DNA of 7,615 bases from Spirochaetaceae bacterium (GTDB taxonomy: Bacteria; Spirochaetota; Spirochaetia; Treponematales; Rectinemataceae): NCBI GenBank assembly GCA_016794765.1, contig JAEUJG010000471.1, positions 1 to 7,615 on the forward strand. The letters run 5' to 3'. Both the position numbers and the translations under genes were made by a program. This document shows positions 1 through 5,772 of the stretch, one piece after another. Numbering within the stretch: position 1 is the stretch's first letter; every line of letters begins with the position of its first letter. The notes under the pieces were generated by a model. The model saw only the letters and a program-made list of their open reading frames with translations. It did no database searches and was not told the origin of the DNA.

Positions 1-159
1 TCCGGGATCACCGCCGCCACGACTCAGCTTACGGGCTATCTCGAAAAGCAGGATGCGACGCTTTCCGTCCACGGGAAGCAGCTCGGCGACCACGAAACGC
101 GCATCGCGTCGATCGAGACGGTCCATCGCGTGCGCGGGTGCGATGAGGCGGACGCATGA
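1..159 (+). CDS. C-terminal end of an unrecognised small phage protein (5' partial)
   Basis: An open frame runs from the first base of the window to a TGA at 157-159, giving the last 52 residues of a protein that starts upstream. I do not recognise the family. The visible part is polar and mostly helix-favouring, with spaced hydrophobics (LTGYLEKQ, LGDHETRIASIE) that could form a short coiled coil, and it ends in a charged tail. The reason to call it a gene is its junction: its TGA overlaps the ATG of the next gene as ATGA, the same arrangement seen at two later junctions of this block. Its place just before the head-tail adaptor suggests a structural or accessory virion gene, but nothing in the fragment shows a function. 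Confidence 0.6.
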   Translation, partial: SGITAATTQLTGYLEKQDATLSVHGKQLGDHETRIASIETVHRVRGCDEADA

Positions 160-644
160 TCATCGTCGAAGACGGCACTGGCCTCGCGACCGCGCAGTCC
201 TATGTCTCGGTCGCCGACTGCACGACCTACCACGCCGCCCGCGGGAACGCCGCCTGGGCCGCCGCCGCGACGGACTCCCTGCGCGAGCAGGCGCTCGTCC
301 GTGCGACCCAAGCCCTCGACGGCAAGCGCTTCCGTGGCGTCCGCGCCTCGGCGGCCCAGGCCCTCGAGTGGCCCCGCTTCGACGCCTTCGACGACTCGCT
401 CTATGCCCTCGAGGGCGTGCCGGCCAAGCTCAAGGCGGCGACCTGCGAGGCCGCCCTCATCGAGCTCGCCACCCCCGGCGCGCTGTCCCCGGCTCTCGAG
501 CGGGGCGGCGCCGTGCGGCGGGAGAAGGTCGGCGCCATCGAGACCGAGTACGCGTCGGGCGCCCCGGCGAAGACGGTCTACTCCGTCCTCGAAGGGCTCC
601 TCCGCGGGCTCGTCGAATCCGGCTCGAGGCTCCGGCGCGGATGA
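156..644 (+). CDS. DnaT-like ssDNA-binding-family protein, probable head-tail adaptor
   Basis: A 162-residue protein of the phage family usually annotated 'DnaT-like ssDNA-binding domain'. Despite that name, its position between capsid genes and neck genes fits a head-tail adaptor that sits under the portal. Family hallmarks seen: the opening DGTGLATAQSYVS (residues 6-18), the helical stretch with an ARGNAAW motif (28-34) and an LVRATQALDG segment (47-56), the conserved ALEWPR (69-74), and VRREKVG followed by an IETEYASGAP-type segment (120-136). Length is normal for the family. ATG at 156 is preceded by GAGG at 145-148 with a 7-nt spacer, and it overlaps the upstream stop (ATGA), so translation is probably coupled. 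The family call is strong from the motifs; the adaptor role is inferred from gene order. Confidence 0.85.
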   Translation: MIIVEDGTGLATAQSYVSVADCTTYHAARGNAAWAAAATDSLREQALVRATQALDGKRFRGVRASAAQALEWPRFDAFDDSLYALEGVPAKLKAATCEAALIELATPGALSPALERGGAVRREKVGAIETEYASGAPAKTVYSVLEGLLRGLVESGSRLRRG

Positions 645-1030
645 ACTACGCCACCGTTGCCCTGAAGGCCGCCGCCTCGATCAAGGCCAAGGGTAAGCTC
701 GTCCTGCTTCGCGTCACGGTGATGACCGGCGGCGACCCCGCGGCCGGCATCCCGGGCGCCGAGACCGTCACCGACTACCAGGCCCGCGCGCTCGAGGAGG
801 AGATGACCTTCGCCGAGCGTTCGAGCCTCGCGCGGATCCTCGGCTCGGACGTCTGTATGGACGACCGGCGGCTCATGGTGGCGGCGGTCCAGGACAACGG
901 GCAGGCCCTCCCGCGGCCCTCGCGCGCTGAGAAGATCGTCATGGCGGGGAAGGTCTACTCAATCGTCAACGTCGGCGCACTCGAACCGGGAGAGACGGCG
1001 ATTTACTACGAGGTGCAGATCCGTGGGTAG
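641..1030 (+). CDS. Probable head-closure / head-tail connector protein
   Basis: A 129-residue protein starting at the ATG that overlaps the adaptor gene's TGA (ATGA at 641-644). The open frame extends upstream to base 53, but that part lies across the adaptor gene and reads as arginine/proline-rich shadow sequence, so the 641 start is preferred. No catalytic motif is visible. The C-terminal third (MAGKVYSIVNVGALEPGETA, then a YYEVQIRG end) is a beta-rich pattern common in small neck proteins that follow DnaT-like adaptors in phage genomes; these close the head after DNA packaging. The usual siphophage neck order is adaptor, head closure, neck protein, tail terminator, and this gene is in slot two. 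The function is therefore positional inference; the gene itself is secure because the overlaps at both ends are tight. A possible GAGG at 626-629 is rather far from the start (11 nt), consistent with coupled translation. Confidence 0.7.
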   Translation: MNYATVALKAAASIKAKGKLVLLRVTVMTGGDPAAGIPGAETVTDYQARALEEEMTFAERSSLARILGSDVCMDDRRLMVAAVQDNGQALPRPSRAEKIVMAGKVYSIVNVGALEPGETAIYYEVQIRG

Positions 1031-1514
1031 CTTCGCCCTGGCTGTCGACCAGTTCGCCAAGCGCGGCATGGTCAACATCGACGTTGTAGGCCGGAAGATC
1101 GCCTTCGAGGTCTACCGCCGCGTCATCTTCCGCACGCCTGTCCGCACGGGTGCTGCACGCGGGAACTGGATGTGTACGGTCGGGGCCGCGGCCATGCCGA
1201 CCGAAGGCCTCCGCGCCGTGAACGATACCGACCGATCGGGCCGCTGCACGGCCGCCACGATGGGCGACACGGTGAAGGACTGGAAGCCCTCGGCGCAGGT
1301 CCCGATTTTCCTGGCGAACAATCTCCCGTACATCGAGAGCCTCGAGCACGGGAGCTCGCGCCAGGCGCCGCAGGGCATGGTCGCCTTGACCATCGCCGAA
1401 TTCGGCGGCATCGCGGAAGATGCGGCCGCGCACGCGCAGGCCGGAACCTTCGGCGGGTCCCGGGCGGAGATCGACATGGGCGGCGCTTGGGACGCCGGGG
1501 AGGCGGGAGAATGA
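1023..1514 (+). CDS. HK97 gp10-like neck / minor tail component
   Basis: A 163-residue protein of the HK97 gp10-like family, which lies at the head-tail junction in many siphophages. Supporting motifs: FRTPVRTGAARGNW (residues 36-49), the family's TPVxTGxARxNW signature, and NNLPYIESLEHG (99-110) followed by APQGMV, the usual NNxPYAxxLExG...SPxGM pattern. The C-terminal part after residue 120 is alanine-rich and helical, as usual. It starts with GTG at 1023, inside the end of the upstream gene (8-nt overlap). GAGG at 1010-1013 gives a 9-nt spacer and supports this start over the in-frame ATG at 1068, which would cut off the helix before the TPV motif. The stop overlaps the next start as ATGA. 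Confidence 0.88.
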   Translation: MGSFALAVDQFAKRGMVNIDVVGRKIAFEVYRRVIFRTPVRTGAARGNWMCTVGAAAMPTEGLRAVNDTDRSGRCTAATMGDTVKDWKPSAQVPIFLANNLPYIESLEHGSSRQAPQGMVALTIAEFGGIAEDAAAHAQAGTFGGSRAEIDMGGAWDAGEAGE

Positions 1515-1939
1515 GCGGAACCCTCGAAGTTTGCATCGCCCTCCGGAAGCGCCTCACCGACGCGGCGCCCGGGTGCGCGATCGCGGCGTCCCTCGTCGCT
1601 TGGGAGAACGTGAAATTCACCCCCGTCGCGGGAACGCGCTACTACCGCGCGACCTTCCTGCCGGGCACCCCCCGGGCCGCGGCCATCGGCTCCGACGCGC
1701 CGAACCGCCATGTGGGGCTTTTCCAGGTCGACATCTTCGACCCGGTGGGGAGGGGCGACAACGCGACCGCGGCCGAGGCCGAGCGCATTGCCGCCTGCTA
1801 CAAGCGCGGGACGGTGCTGACCTACTCGGGCGTGACGGTCCGCGCTGAGCGCTCCTGGGTCTCGCGAGTTCCGCAGGATGACCCCGCATGGTATCGGCAG
1901 AGCGTGCGCGTTGAATGGAGAGCGGACGTTCCGAATTGA
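1511..1939 (+). CDS. Tail terminator protein (DUF4128-like)
   Basis: A 142-residue protein matching the phage tail-terminator pattern (DUF4128 / lambda gpU-like fold). This protein caps the finished tail tube, stops its growth and provides the surface that joins the head. Seen: an N-terminal helix (LRKRL near 11-15), a WENVKF strand (31-36), then strands RATFLPG (46-52) and GLFQVDIFDPVG (69-80), a helix ATAAEAERIAACYKRG (85-100), and C-terminal strands ending SVRVEWRADVPN. The central FQVDIF strand followed by the AEAERIA helix is typical. ATG at 1511 overlaps the preceding stop (ATGA); GGGGAGG at 1497-1503 gives a 7-nt spacer. It is the last gene of the overlapping neck block, and its stop is followed within 10 nt by a terminator-like hairpin. 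Confidence 0.82.
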   Translation: MSGTLEVCIALRKRLTDAAPGCAIAASLVAWENVKFTPVAGTRYYRATFLPGTPRAAAIGSDAPNRHVGLFQVDIFDPVGRGDNATAAEAERIAACYKRGTVLTYSGVTVRAERSWVSRVPQDDPAWYRQSVRVEWRADVPN

Positions 1940-1946
1940 ATCGCTT

Positions 1947-1982
1947 CGGCCCTCATGTCGGGAGACAGCATGGGCCGTTTTT
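1947..1982 (+). terminator. Probable intrinsic terminator after the neck block
   Basis: CGGCCC at 1947-1952 pairs perfectly with GGGCCG at 1972-1977, and five T residues follow directly (1978-1982). Inside, either ATG/CAT (1955-1957 with 1969-1971) or TGTC/GACA (1956-1959 with 1964-1967, leaving a GGGA loop) can extend the fold. A GC-rich stem followed at once by a T run is the intrinsic terminator pattern. The T run is short, so partial read-through is likely. It lies 8 nt after the tail terminator gene's stop, at the boundary between neck and tail genes, and may lower transcription into, or define the RNA end before, the tail block. Confidence 0.6.
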
Positions 1983-1987
1983 GAAGA

Positions 1988-2042
1988 TCGCCGGGAGGCG
2001 ACCGGACATTGACCGCCGGGAGGCGGACAGAGGGAGGCCATC
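1988..2042 (+). promoter_or_regulatory. Tail tube leader: two GGGA-loop hairpins and a strong RBS
   Basis: Two near-identical hairpins stand in tandem. TCGCC-GGGA-GGCGA (1988-2001) and CCGCC-GGGA-GGCGG (2013-2026) each have a 5-bp stem closed by a GNRA-type GGGA tetraloop. They share the 12-base direct repeat CGCCGGGAGGCG at 1989-2000 and 2014-2025. The real ribosome binding site, AGGGAGG at 2031-2037, follows, with a 5-nt spacer to the tail tube ATG at 2043. The hairpin cores contain the same GGGAGG as the RBS, so they look like two structured copies of it upstream. The leader could protect the mRNA 5' end, hold ribosomes near the start, or bind a translational regulator; the sequence does not decide between these. 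Confidence 0.55.
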
Positions 2043-2945
2043 ATGGCTGAAGGATCGAGAAGGTATCTCGCCTATGTCGCCGAGACCGTGTGGGGAACCA
2101 CCCCGGCGACTCCGGCGCTCAAGATGCTCCGCTGCACTGGCGGAGCAGGAATCAAGGTTGATCGCCAGAGCCTGCAGTCGCAGGAGATGCGCTCCGACCG
2201 CGCCGTCGCGGATCTTCGCCTCGGGAACAAGCAGCCGAGCCTCGAAGTTCCTTTCGAATTCAGCGCCGGGAGCTTTGACGACTTTCTCGAGGCGGCGCTC
2301 TTCGGCACCTGGGCGACCAACGTCCTCAAGCAGGGCGTTGCCCGGAAGAGCTTCACGATCGAGGAAGGCTTCTCCGACCTCGCGCAGTACCAGTCGCTCC
2401 TCGGTGCGATGGTGAACACGATGAGCCTCGCGGTCTCCCCCAACGCCATCGTCACCGGCTCCTTCGGTCTCATCGGCAAGAGCGCCTCGGCCTTCGGCGG
2501 TACTCCGCTCGACGCCTCGATCGACCCCGCGCCGACGACCTCGCCATTCGACTCCTACACGGGGTCCATCAAGGAGGGCGGCGCTTCGGTAGCGGTCGTC
2601 ACCTCACTCTCCCTCTCCCTCGCGAACGGCCTCGAGGCGCTTTTCTCTCTCTTCGATTCCGCCGCCCAGCGTATCGGCGCCGGCCGCGCCAACCTCTCGG
2701 GAAGCATCTCGGCCTACTTCGATTCCGTCGCCCTCGCGAACAAGTTCCTTTCCGAGACCGCGAGCTCCCTCGAGTTCACGCTCACGGACGGCGCCGGCAA
2801 GGCCTATACCTTCCTCATTCCCCGCATCAAGTACACGGGCGCGAACAAGAGCATCAGCGAAAACAAGGTACTCGTGGACCTGCCCTTCCAGGCCCTCCAC
2901 GATTCCACCGAGGCCACCTGCCTCAAGATCACTCGCGTCCCGTAA
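2043..2945 (+). CDS. Major tail tube protein
   Basis: A 300-residue protein of the phage tail tube family (Phage_tube_2 type). Many copies stack as rings to form the hollow tube through which DNA passes. The N-terminal pattern is characteristic: RRYLAYVAETVWGTTPATPA (residues 6-25), then a KVDRQSLQSQEMRSDRAVADLR-like stretch where the family keeps S.E.rsdR, then PFEFSAGSFDDFLEAALFGTW. The C-terminal half has alternating beta strands and the family's closing pattern (strand-rich YTFLIPRIKYTG, NKVLVDLPFQAL). It has the best RBS in the window (AGGGAGG, 5-nt spacer) behind a structured leader, fitting its need for high expression. Leucine codons are overwhelmingly CTC, and very few third positions are A or T, more uniform than in the tape measure gene. 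A separate gene of this length followed by a chaperone and tape measure leaves little doubt about its role. Confidence 0.9.
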   Translation: MAEGSRRYLAYVAETVWGTTPATPALKMLRCTGGAGIKVDRQSLQSQEMRSDRAVADLRLGNKQPSLEVPFEFSAGSFDDFLEAALFGTWATNVLKQGVARKSFTIEEGFSDLAQYQSLLGAMVNTMSLAVSPNAIVTGSFGLIGKSASAFGGTPLDASIDPAPTTSPFDSYTGSIKEGGASVAVVTSLSLSLANGLEALFSLFDSAAQRIGAGRANLSGSISAYFDSVALANKFLSETASSLEFTLTDGAGKAYTFLIPRIKYTGANKSISENKVLVDLPFQALHDSTEATCLKITRVP

Positions 2946-2954
2946 GGAGTAGAC

Positions 2955-3353
2955 ATGGAGCTTTCGATCCTGGACACCACGACCCGCGCTGAAGAAGGCG
3001 TCGAGTTTGAAGTCCGTCACCCGAAAACCGGCGAGGGCATCGGCTTCTACCTCACCGTGAAAGGCGCCGACTCGCAGACCTACAAGAACGCCCTGAAGGA
3101 GGCCATGAAGAAGGCCTCCGACAAGACCACGCAGAACGACATCAAGGAGCAGGTCCTCGTCGCCTGCACGGTTGGCTGGCGCGCGGTCAACGCGAAGGGA
3201 GAGAACGAGCCGATCACGATCGACGGGAAAGAAATCAAGTTCTGCGAGTCCTCGCTCAAGGAGATGCTCAAGCGGATGCCGACCATACGGGACCAGGGAG
3301 TCGCGTTCCAGGACGGGCGCGCCAATTTTTTACCCATCGCCTCCGCGAGCTGA
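2955..3353 (+). CDS. Tail assembly chaperone, short (zero-frame) product
   Basis: A 132-residue protein in the slot held by lambda gpG, between the tube and tape measure genes. Such chaperones coat the tape measure and recruit tube subunits, and are not normally kept in the virion. The N-terminal part (VEFEVRHPKTGEGIGFYLTV, residues 16-35) is a beta pattern; a charged helix follows (QTYKNALKEAMKKASDK, 41-57), then VACTVGWR (69-76) and a helix with SLKEMLKRMP (100-109). The start ATG has AAGGAG at 2944-2949, a 5-nt spacer, and this RBS overlaps the tail tube stop TAA. Near the 3' end the codons AAT TTT TTA (3324-3332) contain a slippery heptamer at which some ribosomes should move to the -1 frame, giving a 251-residue long form. 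Without slippage, translation ends at the TGA at 3351-3353. Confidence 0.85.
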   Translation: MELSILDTTTRAEEGVEFEVRHPKTGEGIGFYLTVKGADSQTYKNALKEAMKKASDKTTQNDIKEQVLVACTVGWRAVNAKGENEPITIDGKEIKFCESSLKEMLKRMPTIRDQGVAFQDGRANFLPIASAS

Positions 3354-3383
3354 CGGAGGCGGTCCGGGCGCACATCAAGCTCG
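3326..3383 (+). promoter_or_regulatory. Programmed -1 ribosomal frameshift signal (slippery site plus stem/pseudoknot)
   Basis: The heptamer T TTT TTA (3326-3332) sits in the right phase for -1 slippage in the chaperone frame (codons TTT at 3327, TTA at 3330). It is a canonical X XXY YYZ site, the same heptamer used by HIV-1 gag-pol. After a 5-nt spacer (CCCAT), CGCCTCCG at 3338-3345 pairs perfectly with CGGAGGCG at 3354-3361, an 8-bp GC-rich stem with an 8-nt loop. The loop's CGAGCT (3346-3351) is exactly complementary to AGCTCG at 3378-3383, so an H-type pseudoknot can form. With no nucleotide left between the two 5' arms, the first of these six pairs may have to open. The zero-frame stop lies in the loop (3351-3353). 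The -1 frame is open from here to 3709. Confidence 0.85.
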
Positions 3384-3709
3384 AGGTTCCGCCGGCGGCG
3401 ACAGCCGAGCAGCAAAAGGCAGGCGTGAAGCCGGTAAGCCTGCGGAACCAGCTTGAGCAGATTGAGAAGCAGACGGGGCGCCGCGACCCGCTTCTTGATT
3501 CGGTGAAGGTACCAGAGGGCTTTGAATACCTTTGGCGCGAGTTCTGGACGATTCGCGCCGGCGCGGGCGAGGGATTCGGCGGGACGCGCGTCACCTGGCG
3601 CGACCTCGCCGATTACCAAGCAGTGACGGGCGTTCGCTTCGATGCCTTCGAGGTCGAGGCGATCATGGCGATGGATCAGGCCACGTCGGGAGACGTTGCG
3701 AAGGAGTAG
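3332..3709 (+). CDS. Tail assembly chaperone -1 frame extension (gpGT-like long form)
   Basis: This is the part read after the frameshift: 125 residues that follow codon 126 of the chaperone, giving a 251-residue fusion by my count. The -1 frame has no stop from 3332 to the TAG at 3707-3709. The first 31 residues (HRLRELTEAVRAHIKLEV and on) lie before the first plausible independent start, GTG at 3425, which has no well-placed RBS; this favours fusion over a separate gene. The C-terminal part has FEYLWREFWTIRAG, then VTWRDLADYQAVTGVRFDAF and a VEAIMAMD end. That WxDLxxYxxxTGxxxxxxExxAxxxxD pattern is usual in tape-measure-binding T domains and related small phage chaperones. The long form is expected to bind the tape measure while the short form binds tube subunits, by analogy with lambda gpG/gpGT. 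Confidence 0.8.
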   Translation, partial: THRLRELTEAVRAHIKLEVPPAATAEQQKAGVKPVSLRNQLEQIEKQTGRRDPLLDSVKVPEGFEYLWREFWTIRAGAGEGFGGTRVTWRDLADYQAVTGVRFDAFEVEAIMAMDQATSGDVAKE

Positions 3710-3713
3710 GGCG

Positions 3714-5771
3714 ATGCCGGAAGTAGCTAGTCTCGTTCTCAAAGTCACCTCCGAAGGCGCGATCCTCACCGCGGAGCAACTCAAGCAGCTCTCCGGCGCC
3801 GCGCATGGCGCCGAGAGCTCTTTCGGCTCCCTCGCCACGAAGATCGCCGGCTTCACAACCCTGGCCGACCTCGCCGTCCGCGGCGGGCAGGCGGCCGTGC
3901 GCATGGTCAAGGACTTGGCCGTCGAGTCGATCACCTTGGCGGCGAGTTTCGAAAAGAGCCGCATCACCTGGGGCGTCCTCGTCGGCGACATGGGGAAGGG
4001 CGCGCAGGTTTTCGACAAGCTCAGGGCTTTTGCGAACACGACCCCGCTCAGCTTCGAAGGCGTCAACCAGGCGGCGACCACGCTCAAGGCCTACGGCGTC
4101 GCGACCGAGGACCTCATCCCGACGATGAAGATGCTCGGCGATGTCGCGATGGGCGACAACGCCAAGCTTGACGGCGTTTCGCGCGCCTTCGGGCAGATCA
4201 TGTCGACCGGCCGCCTGATGGGGCAGGACCTCCTTCAGCTCATCAACCAGGGCTTCAATCCCTTACAGATCATCTCCGCGAAGACCGGCGAGACGATGAT
4301 CGAGCTGAAGGCCCGAATGGAGAAGGGCGGGATCTCTGCGCAGGAAGTCGCGGATGCGTTCAAGACCGCGACGAGCGAGGGCGGCCAGTTCCACGGGCTC
4401 ATGGAGAAGACGGCTGAAACGACATCTGGCAAGTGGTCTACAGCGGTTGATAATTTCAAGAACATCATGGCAGATCTCGGCGAGAATGTTCTGCCAACCG
4501 TCAACAGAGCGCTTGATCGATTCAACCAACTCGCCGAATTCGCTGCCAACAGTAAAAATCTTGCGCTCGCCACGACAGGCGCTGGTGGAAACATAAGCTC
4601 TGCAATTGAGTGGGTGCAATCAAGTATTCCTAAGCTTCAAGCTGATCTAGACAAAGCCAGAAAAGAAGCGATGGCTCCTGGCCTGACCGAAACAATGCGT
4701 TCCGCAAAACAAGGCGCGGTATATGCGCTGGAATCGCAGCTTTCAGATTTGCAGGCGCAGCTTTCTCAGTTGCGAGAGAATCAGCGGCGCTTGGGCCAGG
4801 GTGAGATATCCGCCGCGCCGAAGCCTGCCAAAGTTATGCAGGCAGATGATCCATGGGCCGGCTACGCCGACCGAATGAAGAGCATGAAGTTTGGTGCCGG
4901 GAATGCCTCGTATGCCTCCAGCTACGAGGGGGGCAACTCCTACGGCGACCTCTTCCAGTCCGATGACATCCTCGAAGGCGCGGACGCGATGGCCCGCATG
5001 CGCGAGGAGGGGGATCGCTCCGTCCTCTCCTTCCAGGCGCTCGTAGAGCTTTGGGGAGAGCAGGACGAGCGGGCGCGCAAGCTCGCGCAGTCCCTCGATG
5101 CGATCAACTCCGCTTTCGAGCAGTTCGGCGAGTCCCTCTTCCTCGACTCGATGACCTCCCTCGGCAAAGCGCTCATGACCGGCGCCGATGCCGGTGAGTC
5201 CTTCGCGCAGTCCATGGCGAGCGTCGGCGAGCAACTCCTCGACACGCTCCCGCAGCTTTTCCTCACAGCCGGCCTTCAGGCGATGATCGCGGGCAACTGG
5301 CCCCTTGGCCTCGGCCTCCTCGCGGCCGCCGGCGCTTCAGCCTTCGCGGGGGGCGTGGTTGACGGCGCCAAGGAAGCCAACGCCTTGGGCGGCGTCTATT
5401 CCTCCCCCTCGCTCTCCGCCTACTCCGGCGGTGTCTACGACTCCCCGCGATACTTCGGCTTCGAAGGCTCACGCATGGCGTTCGCCAAGGGCGGCGTTTT
5501 CGCAGAGGCCGGTCCGGAAGCGATCATGCCGCTCTCTCGTGACGGAGCTGGCCGCCTCGGCGTGCGGGCCGCGGGCGCCGCCGGCGTCTCCATCGTCATC
5601 AACAACAACGCTTCCGGCGCGACCGCGACCGCGGAAGAGACGACCGGGCCGGGCGGCGAGAAACAGATCATCGTCACCATAGAAAACGTCGTGCGCGCCA
5701 TGGTCCCGAACGGCAAGCTCGACAGTTTGCTTGCCCGGGGCGGCGTCCGCGCGCAAGGAGTGCGAAACTAA
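3714..5771 (+). CDS. Tail tape measure protein
   Basis: A 685-residue protein that spans the tail lumen and sets tail length; at about 1.5 Angstrom per residue this predicts a tail near 100 nm. ATG at 3714 has AAGGAG at 3701-3706 (7-nt spacer); the frame is open further upstream, but that part overlaps the chaperone and is arginine-rich shadow. The tape-measure N-terminal domain is clear: VESITLAASFEKSRITWGVL (residues 70-89), the FANTTPLSFEGV region (106-117), and GQIMSTGRLMGQDLLQLINQ (160-179). Residues about 338-365 are rich in Leu/Gln/Arg and likely a coiled coil. A hydrophobic Gly/Ala-rich segment at about 515-550 may help DNA cross the host membrane. The C-terminal motif FAEAGPEAIMPLSRDG (about 597-612) is common in these proteins. 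Residues about 243-382 are encoded by DNA of much lower GC than the rest. Confidence 0.93.
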   Translation: MPEVASLVLKVTSEGAILTAEQLKQLSGAAHGAESSFGSLATKIAGFTTLADLAVRGGQAAVRMVKDLAVESITLAASFEKSRITWGVLVGDMGKGAQVFDKLRAFANTTPLSFEGVNQAATTLKAYGVATEDLIPTMKMLGDVAMGDNAKLDGVSRAFGQIMSTGRLMGQDLLQLINQGFNPLQIISAKTGETMIELKARMEKGGISAQEVADAFKTATSEGGQFHGLMEKTAETTSGKWSTAVDNFKNIMADLGENVLPTVNRALDRFNQLAEFAANSKNLALATTGAGGNISSAIEWVQSSIPKLQADLDKARKEAMAPGLTETMRSAKQGAVYALESQLSDLQAQLSQLRENQRRLGQGEISAAPKPAKVMQADDPWAGYADRMKSMKFGAGNASYASSYEGGNSYGDLFQSDDILEGADAMARMREEGDRSVLSFQALVELWGEQDERARKLAQSLDAINSAFEQFGESLFLDSMTSLGKALMTGADAGESFAQSMASVGEQLLDTLPQLFLTAGLQAMIAGNWPLGLGLLAAAGASAFAGGVVDGAKEANALGGVYSSPSLSAYSGGVYDSPRYFGFEGSRMAFAKGGVFAEAGPEAIMPLSRDGAGRLGVRAAGAAGVSIVINNNASGATATAEETTGPGGEKQIIVTIENVVRAMVPNGKLDSLLARGGVRAQGVRN
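4420..4860 (+). other. Low-GC mosaic patch inside the tape measure gene
   Basis: Hand counting gives 221 G/C in the 420 bases 4441-4860 (about 53%), with single 60-base blocks down to 45-48%. Blocks on either side (4081-4140 and 5161-5220) are each 40/60 (67%). Codon choice changes with it: AGT, AAA, AAT, ATA, CTA, AGA and ATT appear here and are rare elsewhere in the window. The frame is kept throughout. The patch encodes the end of the N-terminal tape measure domain (SGKWSTAVDNFKNIMADLGE) and the following coiled-coil region. This is what a segment acquired by recombination from a lower-GC relative would look like; the edges are gradual, so the limits are approximate. Confidence 0.65.
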
Positions 5772-5772
5772 A

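Noticed and set aside
53..640. Upstream extension of the head-closure frame
   Set aside because: The extension is Arg/Pro-rich and overlaps the clear DnaT-like gene; the ATG at 641 with its ATGA overlap is a much better start.
1981..2010. Possible sigma70 promoter TTGAAG, 18-nt spacer, GACATT
   Set aside because: The -10 box matches only three of six consensus bases and the region is occupied by hairpins; too weak to report.
1112..2044. 310-codon minus-strand open frame across the neck genes and the leader gap
   Set aside because: It covers the gp10-like and tail terminator genes and the hairpin leader, and has no recognisable domain; the + strand genes explain the region.
1915..2415. 166-codon + strand frame spanning the gap into the tail tube gene
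   Set aside because: It is a shadow: the gap part is built from hairpin repeats and the rest overlaps the tail tube gene in another frame with Arg/Ser-rich sequence.
3425..3709. Independent 94-residue gene starting at GTG 3425
   Set aside because: There is no well-spaced RBS, and the same frame stays open with sensible coding sequence back to the slippery heptamer, so it is better read as the frameshift extension.
3080..4087. 335-codon open frame on the minus strand across the chaperone and tape measure start
   Set aside because: It lies opposite two well-supported genes, has no family motif I recognise, and long antisense frames are common in DNA with GC-rich third positions.
5177..5194. 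Inverted repeat around CCGGCGCCGATGCCGG inside the tape measure gene
   Set aside because: A short GC-rich palindrome within coding sequence and without a T run; expected by chance at this base composition.
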